A DNA stretch of 11,481 nt from an uncultured Eubacteriales bacterium. Its GTDB lineage: Bacteria > Bacillota > Clostridia > Monoglobales > Firm-18. Under the pieces are notes generated by a model. That model had not been told where the DNA came from. It saw only the letters and a list, made by a program, of their open reading frames with translations, and did not search any database. Below, piece after piece: positions 1 through 5,412 of this stretch. Location: NCBI GenBank assembly GCA_905210885.1, contig CAJLYO010000032.1, positions 1 through 11,481 of the forward strand, in the 5' to 3' direction. The translations under genes were made by a program, and so were the position numbers. How positions within the stretch are numbered: position 1 is the stretch's first letter; every line of letters starts with the position of its first letter.

Positions 1-486
1 GCCCACGTGCTTGTGCACAAACCCGATCTTGTAATAATCTGCTTTGGATTAAATGATATCAACGGCACCCTTGACGAATACCTGTCCGCGCTGGAAATTA
101 TGTTTAAAAAGTGTAAGGAAAGCGGCACGGACGTTATTTTTATGACGCCTAATATGTTAAATACATATGTTGACGAGGAAACGCCGAAAAATCTTCTTGA
201 TTACGCTGCATTTACGATGGAATGTCAAAACAGCGGCAAAATGGATTTATACATGAAATCCGCAATGGAGCTTGCGGAAAAAGAGGGGGTTACGGTATGC
301 GACTGTTATTCAAAGTGGAAAGAGCTTGCGAAAACCCGCGACACAACGAAGCTTCTTATAAACAGAATTAACCACCCCATACCGGAAATGCATGAGCTTT
401 TCGCCCGAAGCCTGTTTGAAATAATTTTTAAGGATATGCCGGAGGTAATTCCCGAAAGCCCCAGTTCAATGTTCGGGCAAAGGTGA
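1..486 (+). CDS. SGNH/GDSL-family hydrolase, C-terminal part (5' end outside window)
   Basis: The reading frame is open from base 1 (first codon GCC) to a TGA at 484-486, giving 161 codons; the true start lies upstream, so the GTG at 7 need not be the start. The fragment has the SGNH block III signature: a hydrophobic strand (LVIICFG) running into GLND, whose Asn normally lines the oxyanion hole. Near the end, INHPIPEMHELFA resembles block V, with the His that activates the catalytic Ser. The nucleophile Ser block (GDS) would be in the missing N-terminal part. The usual block V DxxH Asp is not present: the residue three before the His is Arg. Family members are esterases or deacetylases acting on acyl groups, often of carbohydrates; the substrate cannot be told here. 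No membrane segment is visible in this part. The gene converges on the minus-strand SLH gene. Confidence 0.8.
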   Translation, partial: AHVLVHKPDLVIICFGLNDINGTLDEYLSALEIMFKKCKESGTDVIFMTPNMLNTYVDEETPKNLLDYAAFTMECQNSGKMDLYMKSAMELAEKEGVTVCDCYSKWKELAKTRDTTKLLINRINHPIPEMHELFARSLFEIIFKDMPEVIPESPSSMFGQR

Positions 487-509
487 GTTGAACCCCATGC
501 GGTTTAAAA

Positions 510-537
510 TGTAGGGAGCGACCTGTGTGTCGCTCCG
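510..537 (+). repeat. Intergenic hairpin repeat, copy 1
   Basis: A 28-nt unit begins TGTAGGGA and ends CCG. GGAGCGAC (515-522) pairs perfectly with GTCGCTCC (529-536) around a 6-nt loop. It lies 23 nt after the hydrolase stop codon. A second copy in the same orientation is at 8430-8458 and differs by a paired substitution in the stem. GTTTTATATTT follows the stem, so this copy could also act as a weak terminator. It resembles small REP/MITE-like palindromes scattered between genes in gut Firmicutes; that family assignment is from memory, not a search. Confidence 0.65.
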
Positions 538-554
538 TTTTATATTTAAAAAAC

Positions 555-585
555 AAAACGCTGACCCCACGGATCAGCGTTTTTT
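555..585. terminator. Bidirectional rho-independent terminator between convergent genes
   Basis: AAAACGCTGA (555-564) pairs with TCAGCGTTTT (574-583) around a 9-nt loop. On the plus strand the stem runs into a T tract (580-585), ending the hydrolase transcript. On the minus strand the A-rich run at 548-558 becomes a T-rich tract just after the hairpin, which lies 7 nt beyond the stop codon of the minus-strand SLH gene. One hairpin can therefore serve both genes. Confidence 0.85.
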
Positions 586-591
586 AACAGC

Positions 592-2409
592 TTAGTTTGT
601 GATTGTAATTGTATTTATTTCATACACGCCGTAGTTTACGGTACCTACCGCAACGACCGAACGTCCTACGGTTATTCCCTTAAACTTCGTTATATTCGAC
701 GCTGTTGTGTCCGTGATTTTAACCGTGGACTTAACAACCGCCTGAACGGTCTGCACATTGCCGGTAGTTGTATCCACAACGTCTATACCCATAACATAGC
801 TTGTGGGGTGGATATAGCTTACCGTGCCCACCAAAACGGGGGAAACAACAACAGACGCGGTTGTGATTTTTGCGATTGTGCTGCTTTCAAGCTTAACCGT
901 TGCGGATGCACCCAGGCGAAGCTCGTAAATCGTAGCCTCTTTATCGTCTACCACAAACTGAGTGTCTGAGTTAACCTCATAGGTCTTTTCCGCGCCGCCG
1001 ATTGTGAGCGTAACGGAAGGCTTTGACGAAATATTAATAGCCGAAATTGTGCCTTCGGTATTGGTATTCTTGCTTGTTGCGTTAAGCGCGGTAACCGCCC
1101 CTGCCTTAACGGTAAGGGTTACGGAATCGCCTTCGCTTAACTGCCACGGGTCAACGGTCTGGCTGTTGCGCTTTATTGCGGCGTCCGTTCCGAGGGTATA
1201 GTCTGCGGTTGTGCCGTCAGAAAGCTTAACTTTTATAACTGTGCTTGTATCAACTTTAACGCTTACAAGCGTGCCAGTATATTCATAGGATTTTGTTTCC
1301 GCAGTAACGGCTGTAACCTTGCCGCCTTTAACTTCGATTTTTACATACTGTCCGTTTTTAAGGGCACTGAACGCAACGTTTGAGTTATCTATTTTTATTA
1401 CACAGTCGGAGGCTAAGGGGTATACCCGGCGCGAATCGCTTGATTCCCCTGCCGGTGTGATTGTTATAAACTTATCACCGTCGGAGGTTGAAACGGTAAC
1501 AATTGTGCCCGACGCGGTGTACTGAACGCTTCCGGCAAGACCTTCCGCGGTGACAACCTCGTCGCCCTTCGTTGTAACTTTAAGCGTAATTCCGGGAACG
1601 CATGATGAAAGAGTAACCTTGTTTCCGTCTATCAAAAGACGCGAATCCGCGGAAAGCACAAAGCTTGCCTCGGTGTCGCCCACCGTTCCGCTTACCTTGT
1701 TTTCCTGAACGCTGACTGTAGTAACCTTCATTTCAAAAACGTCATAGTCAAGGAACTTTTCCGCTCTGTACATCATTGTCGCCATCATTGCGCGGCTTAC
1801 CTCGTAATAAGGCATAAACATATTGTTTTCCATGCCCTTCATAACGCCTGTTTCGTTAACATAGTTAACATACGGAAGCGACGCCTGGGGTATGTCGTTT
1901 AAATCGGCATAGTTAACGGAGTATCCGGCAACAGCCTGTGCCTTTTTCGTTCCGCCCATAAGCTTTGTAAGCAAAATTGCCGCCTCATGGCGCTTAAGCG
2001 CATTTGCTTTAACGCCGTCGCCTATGTATGACGGAAGCTCGTCCGTTGTGAGAATGCCTTTATACAAAAGATAAGCAACTTCATTTTTATAATTAATGTC
2101 ATATATTTCAAGGTCTTTTTCATGAGCCTTAAGCGCCGCAGCGGCATAATCCGTATTCTCCGGCAAATCAACGCCCGCAATACGCGATGCGATAATCAGC
2201 GCATCCAGCTTTGTAATGCCGTTGTCCGGACGGAAGGTACCGTCGGGGAAGCCCTTTAAGATTGAACGCGAAACCATATCGTCAATCGCTTCCTCCGCCC
2301 ACGAGTGCTTTTGCAGAATATCAGGGAACACCGACGCGTTTACAGCCGTCATAAACGTAACGGTCAGCAAAAGGGCGATAATTCCCGACAGCCGTGACCT
2401 CTTTTTCAT
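592..2409 (-). CDS. Exported SLH-domain surface protein with five beta-rich repeats
   Basis: The protein is 605 aa from the ATG at 2409-2407, chosen because GGAGGG (2422-2417) sits 7 nt before it. An upstream in-frame ATG at 2457 would lie inside the promoter. It has a Sec signal peptide (MKKRSRLSG, hydrophobic core about 10-20, likely cleavage after Ala25 in VNA-S). Three SLH modules follow: about 28-76 (canonical, with GFPDGTFRPDNGITK), 99-150 (degenerate) and 166-215. SLH modules bind pyruvylated secondary cell-wall polymer, so the protein should sit on the outer cell wall. Residues about 238-605 form about five tandem units of 65-80 residues, each starting near GT(V/I/L) with alternating beta-type hydrophobics and a (K/R)xGxxV turn. 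No catalytic motif is seen, so a structural or adhesive role is likely. It is transcribed divergently from the 891-aa SLH gene. Confidence 0.9.
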   Translation of the reverse strand: MKKRSRLSGIIALLLTVTFMTAVNASVFPDILQKHSWAEEAIDDMVSRSILKGFPDGTFRPDNGITKLDALIIASRIAGVDLPENTDYAAAALKAHEKDLEIYDINYKNEVAYLLYKGILTTDELPSYIGDGVKANALKRHEAAILLTKLMGGTKKAQAVAGYSVNYADLNDIPQASLPYVNYVNETGVMKGMENNMFMPYYEVSRAMMATMMYRAEKFLDYDVFEMKVTTVSVQENKVSGTVGDTEASFVLSADSRLLIDGNKVTLSSCVPGITLKVTTKGDEVVTAEGLAGSVQYTASGTIVTVSTSDGDKFITITPAGESSDSRRVYPLASDCVIKIDNSNVAFSALKNGQYVKIEVKGGKVTAVTAETKSYEYTGTLVSVKVDTSTVIKVKLSDGTTADYTLGTDAAIKRNSQTVDPWQLSEGDSVTLTVKAGAVTALNATSKNTNTEGTISAINISSKPSVTLTIGGAEKTYEVNSDTQFVVDDKEATIYELRLGASATVKLESSTIAKITTASVVVSPVLVGTVSYIHPTSYVMGIDVVDTTTGNVQTVQAVVKSTVKITDTTASNITKFKGITVGRSVVAVGTVNYGVYEINTITITN

Positions 2410-2416
2410 ATGCAAT

Positions 2417-2422
2417 CCCTCC
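2417..2422 (-). promoter_or_regulatory. Ribosome binding site that fixes the SLH protein start
   Basis: Read on the minus strand, GGAGGG lies 7 nt before the ATG at 2409. This supports the 605-aa start, which begins directly with a Lys/Arg-rich signal peptide, over the 621-aa reading. Confidence 0.8.
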
Positions 2423-2445
2423 ATTGTATAACAATTGATAAGCAC

Positions 2446-2474
2446 ATTATAGCACACAATTTTTATTTTTTCAA
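2446..2474 (-). promoter_or_regulatory. Sigma-A promoter of the 605-aa SLH gene
   Basis: On the minus strand TTGAAA (2474-2469) is followed by a 17-nt spacer and a perfect TATAAT (2451-2446). Transcription would start near 2439, about 30 nt before the ATG at 2409 and downstream of the alternative ATG at 2457, which rules out the longer reading for this transcript. Confidence 0.8.
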
Positions 2475-2506
2475 CTGTTAATTACACAAATGGAAAATAT
2501 TTAGTA

Positions 2507-2535
2507 TTGCAAAATGAATAAAAATATTGTATGAT
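2507..2535 (+). promoter_or_regulatory. Candidate promoter P1 of the 891-aa S-layer gene
   Basis: TTGCAA (2507-2512), a 17-nt AT-rich spacer, and TATGAT (2530-2535, five of six matches to the -10 consensus). Expected start near 2542, giving a leader of about 74 nt that would contain the inverted repeat 2548-2578 as an RNA stem-loop ahead of the RBS. Confidence 0.6.
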
Positions 2536-2578
2536 GTCATTGTGGTTGACATAATATCGCATATATTTAGATTATGTC
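2534..2578. promoter_or_regulatory. Interlocking inverted repeats (possible operator or leader stem-loop)
   Basis: GACATAAT (2548-2555) and ATTATGTC (2571-2578) form a perfect 8-bp inverted repeat with a 15-nt spacer. The left arm also pairs with an upstream element: ATGTCA (2534-2539) and TGACAT (2547-2552), a 6-bp inverted repeat with a 7-nt spacer. The shared core ATGTC therefore occurs three times in 45 bp, in alternating orientation, over the rightward promoter region. This could be a regulator binding site or, in a P1 transcript, alternative 5' leader hairpins. No T run follows, so it is not a terminator. Confidence 0.45.
2546..2575 (+). promoter_or_regulatory. Candidate promoter P2 of the 891-aa S-layer gene
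   Basis: A perfect -35 TTGACA (2546-2551) lies upstream of two mediocre -10 choices: TAGATT (2568-2573, 16-nt spacer) or GATTAT (2570-2575, 18-nt spacer). The weak -10 makes this less sure than P1. The two hexamers fall in or beside the two arms of the inverted repeat 2548-2578, so a protein bound there would block this promoter. Confidence 0.45.
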
Positions 2579-2615
2579 GACTAACGGACAATAAAAAAAC
2601 AGGAGGAGTTTATCA

Positions 2616-5291
2616 ATGAGTAAGTTCAGAAAAACAATATCACTGTTTATTGTTTTCGTAATGTCTCTGGGAATAATCCCCATCACCTCGGCATCTAAGC
2701 TGCCGGCTGATGTTATCGGCACAAAGTTTGAAGAATCGGTCGAGCTTTTGCAGGCTCTGGATATTATGGTTGGTGACAAGGATACCGGAGATTTCAGACT
2801 GAACGACGACATTAAGCGTTCAGAGGTTGCAAAAATTGCCGTACTTTTGTGCGGACTTGGCGACGTAGCGGAAAGCTCGGCAGGATATACGAAGTATCCC
2901 GACGTTGTTGCGGATCACTGGGCATCGGGCTATATTAACGTAGCTACCTCTCAGGGTCTTGTAATAGGTGACGACGTGGGAACCTTCAGACCGGACGATA
3001 CAATTAAATTTGCGGAAGCCGTAACAATCTTTACACGTGCTTTGGGCTATGAACCCAGCGCTAAAGACAAGGGCGGCTACCCCAACGGTTATCTTGTGGT
3101 TGCAGGTCAGAACGGCATGCTCAAAAACGGCGTTTCGGCAGGTGCCGACCAGAAGGCTTCAAGAGGAACAGCCGCAATGCTTGCTTTCAACTCGCTTACA
3201 ATCAACCTTATGGAAAAGACAGGCTACGGCTCAAACGAAACCTACGAGGTTGTTAACAAGACTCTCTTAAAAGACAAACTTGAGGTTGAAAAGATTTACG
3301 GTCAGGTAACGGCAAACAGCCACTCCACCTTAAACGGCTCATCTTCATTAAAAGACGGTGAAGTTATGATTAAGGCAGGAAACGAAACAGAACTTTACTA
3401 CACCGGAAACACAGACGCAGAGGACTTTCTTGCAAGAAACGTTATTGCGTACGTTAAAACAGACAACAACGATGACAAAAATCTTGTTTTGGTAAGACTT
3501 GACTCATCCAAAACAACCGAGCTTAAGGTTGAAGTAAAAGACCTTGAAAAAATCGAGGGTGCGGACGAGGCAAACAAGACTTTGTTCTACTGGAAAAACG
3601 AAAATGACAAAAAGCCTACGGAAGTAACCGTAAGCAAGGACGTAAAGGTATTCTACAACGGACTTATGTCAACTATGGCTCCGAAGGATTTGTTAAACCT
3701 TCAGTCGGGACACGTTGAGCTTGTAGACGTTAACCGCGACGATGAGTTTGATTATATTTTCGTAACGGAATACAGAAACCTTGTTGTTGACGAAGTTTCA
3801 ACGGTAAGCTACAAGATTAACGACAAGTTTAATCTGCTCACCCTGACACTTGACCCCAATGACAAAAACATCAGCTTCAAAATCATAAAAGACGGCAAGG
3901 AAATTAAGCTTGAAGACATTAAGGAATGGGATATCCTTTCCGTAGCAATGGACAAAGCAAACGTTTCCGAGGCTTCAAAGTTCACGGTTTACGTTTCAAC
4001 CGAAACGGTAACGGGCAAAATCAGCGAAATCGAAGACGACAAGTATACAATCGGCGGCAAGCAGTATGAAATCGCCGCAAACTACACTCAGGCAAACCAG
4101 CCCGACCTGGAGCTTAACGACGAAGGTATATTCTATCTCGATATAGAAGGCAAAATTGCAGCAGTTGATACGCAGACAAGAGCCGGCAGCAACTACGCAT
4201 ACCTTGTAAACGCCGAAGTTAAGGGAAATCTTGACGATACTCTCCAGCTTAAGCTGTTCACCAAAAACGGCGAAACAAGCATTCTTGACGCAACAAACAA
4301 AATCAAGGTTAACAACAAGTCAAACCTTACGGCGGAAGAAGCTAAAAAGGCAATAGAAACCGCAAACGGCGGCAGCATTGCACAGCTTATAACCTACGAA
4401 GTTAACGCCAAGGGTCAGGTTTACTATGTAAACACAGCAGCAGTAAACAGCACACCCGGAACAGCGCTTAAAAATTCCTTCTCGCTTGACTTCACCTCAT
4501 ACAACAAGGAAACAGGCAAGGACGACGGTATAGAGTACAAGTCGGCAAACAAAAAGCTCGGCAAGTTCAATCTTTCCGACGATACAATCGTATTTGACAT
4601 TCCGTCAGGCGAAACAGACACTGCAAACTACGCTGTAAGAACACCGGAAATGTTTGTTAACAAAACAATGTACAACGTTGATATATTCGACCTTTCGGAG
4701 GATTTAACAGCTAAGGTTATCATCGTTAAAAACAGCGCAAGCCAGGTAAACAGCGAGGCATCAATTGCGGTTGTTGAAAAGATAAGCACAACTCAGAATG
4801 AAAACAACGAGTCCGTTCACAAGCTCTACGCTCTCCAGAACGGCGAAAAGGTTCAGCTTCTTGCAAAGGACGACGCAACATTGGTTAAGAAGGGCAAGAC
4901 CCTGGAAACAGGCGATATCATCCAGTACAGCACAAACTCAAAGGGTGAAATCGACAAGATTACTCTCCTGCTTGACAGCGCCGACAGAAATAACGACGAG
5001 GTTAACGTTTATAAGGAATACACCGGCACAGATATGGAAACGGTTATCGGTAAGGTAACAAAGAAATTTGCTTCCTCAATCAACGTTTCCGCAAACAATA
5101 TGTCCGAGACCAACTACTCAATCAAGGACGCTAAGGTATATCTGTACGACTATTCAAAGCCCTCGGGTTCACAGGTAAGAGTTGTTGATTCAAGCTATAT
5201 CACAAAGTACGATGAGGCAGACCCCCAGAAGGTATTCGTAAGAATATACAAGGGTACCGTAACCGAAGTGGTTATCATTCAGAGCAAATAA
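2616..5291 (+). CDS. SLH-domain S-layer protein, 891 aa
   Basis: The ATG at 2616 follows AGGAGG (2601-2606) with a 9-nt gap. A Sec signal peptide (MSKFRK, hydrophobic core about 8-22, likely cleavage after Ala26 in TSA-S) precedes three SLH modules at about 36-80, 94-143 and 155-195. The second is the most canonical (YPDVVADHWA and GTFRPDDTI); the other two are degenerate. The modules should anchor the protein to secondary cell-wall polymer. The rest (about 225-890) is beta-rich, with repeated units of about 65-80 residues, for example about 227-296, 394-465, 465-521, 537-610, 715-790 and 810-889. DVNRDDEFD at 371-379 resembles a Ca-binding loop. There is one Cys (Cys79). By eye, AAC and GAC outnumber AAT and GAT more than in nearby genes, which suits high expression. 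No enzymatic motif was found. A main S-layer subunit is the best guess, not proven. Confidence 0.9.
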   Translation: MSKFRKTISLFIVFVMSLGIIPITSASKLPADVIGTKFEESVELLQALDIMVGDKDTGDFRLNDDIKRSEVAKIAVLLCGLGDVAESSAGYTKYPDVVADHWASGYINVATSQGLVIGDDVGTFRPDDTIKFAEAVTIFTRALGYEPSAKDKGGYPNGYLVVAGQNGMLKNGVSAGADQKASRGTAAMLAFNSLTINLMEKTGYGSNETYEVVNKTLLKDKLEVEKIYGQVTANSHSTLNGSSSLKDGEVMIKAGNETELYYTGNTDAEDFLARNVIAYVKTDNNDDKNLVLVRLDSSKTTELKVEVKDLEKIEGADEANKTLFYWKNENDKKPTEVTVSKDVKVFYNGLMSTMAPKDLLNLQSGHVELVDVNRDDEFDYIFVTEYRNLVVDEVSTVSYKINDKFNLLTLTLDPNDKNISFKIIKDGKEIKLEDIKEWDILSVAMDKANVSEASKFTVYVSTETVTGKISEIEDDKYTIGGKQYEIAANYTQANQPDLELNDEGIFYLDIEGKIAAVDTQTRAGSNYAYLVNAEVKGNLDDTLQLKLFTKNGETSILDATNKIKVNNKSNLTAEEAKKAIETANGGSIAQLITYEVNAKGQVYYVNTAAVNSTPGTALKNSFSLDFTSYNKETGKDDGIEYKSANKKLGKFNLSDDTIVFDIPSGETDTANYAVRTPEMFVNKTMYNVDIFDLSEDLTAKVIIVKNSASQVNSEASIAVVEKISTTQNENNESVHKLYALQNGEKVQLLAKDDATLVKKGKTLETGDIIQYSTNSKGEIDKITLLLDSADRNNDEVNVYKEYTGTDMETVIGKVTKKFASSINVSANNMSETNYSIKDAKVYLYDYSKPSGSQVRVVDSSYITKYDEADPQKVFVRIYKGTVTEVVIIQSK

Positions 5292-5301
5292 CATGTTTTA
5301 C

Positions 5302-5335
5302 AAACGGTATGCGCCCGGCGCATGCCGTTTTTTTT
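5302..5335 (+). terminator. Strong rho-independent terminator after the S-layer gene
   Basis: The left arm 5302-5314 pairs with 5318-5330 over 13 bp with one G-T wobble (5308 with 5324) and a 3-nt loop. It runs straight into an eight-base T tract (5328-5335). It begins 10 nt after the stop codon at 5289-5291 and insulates alaS from S-layer transcription. Confidence 0.92.
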
Positions 5336-5345
5336 GTTCAAACCC

Positions 5346-5374
5346 TTGACAATGAACGATAAAAATAATACAAT
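5346..5374 (+). promoter_or_regulatory. Sigma-A promoter of alaS
   Basis: A perfect -35 TTGACA (5346-5351), a 17-nt spacer, and TACAAT (5369-5374, five of six matches). Transcription would start near 5381, leaving a leader of only about 30 nt. That is too short for a T-box riboswitch, the element that often controls aminoacyl-tRNA synthetase genes in Firmicutes. Confidence 0.85.
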
Positions 5375-5398
5375 ATATTATGTATATTTATGATATTT

Positions 5399-5402
5399 AG
5401 GA
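5399..5402 (+). promoter_or_regulatory. Weak Shine-Dalgarno AGGA deciding the alaS start
   Basis: AGGA lies 10 nt before the TTG at 5413 but only 1 nt before the GTG at 5404. Spacing therefore favours the TTG, though the site is short and the spacing slightly long. Confidence 0.4.
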
Positions 5403-5412
5403 TGTGAATGTT

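Noticed and set aside
503..551. TTTAAAA on both sides of hairpin copy 1 as a target-site duplication
   Set aside because: The heptamer is low-complexity AT sequence, the right copy does not abut the repeat, and the match is easily due to chance.
2410..2457. N-terminal extension of the minus-strand SLH protein from an ATG at 2457
   Set aside because: That ATG overlaps the -10 region of the promoter, and a good RBS sits before the ATG at 2409, where a normal signal peptide begins.
2567..2812. Minus-strand open frame across the start of the S-layer gene
   Set aside because: Antisense to the signal peptide and first SLH module, spanning the RBS and the promoter edge; no RBS of its own and no motif.
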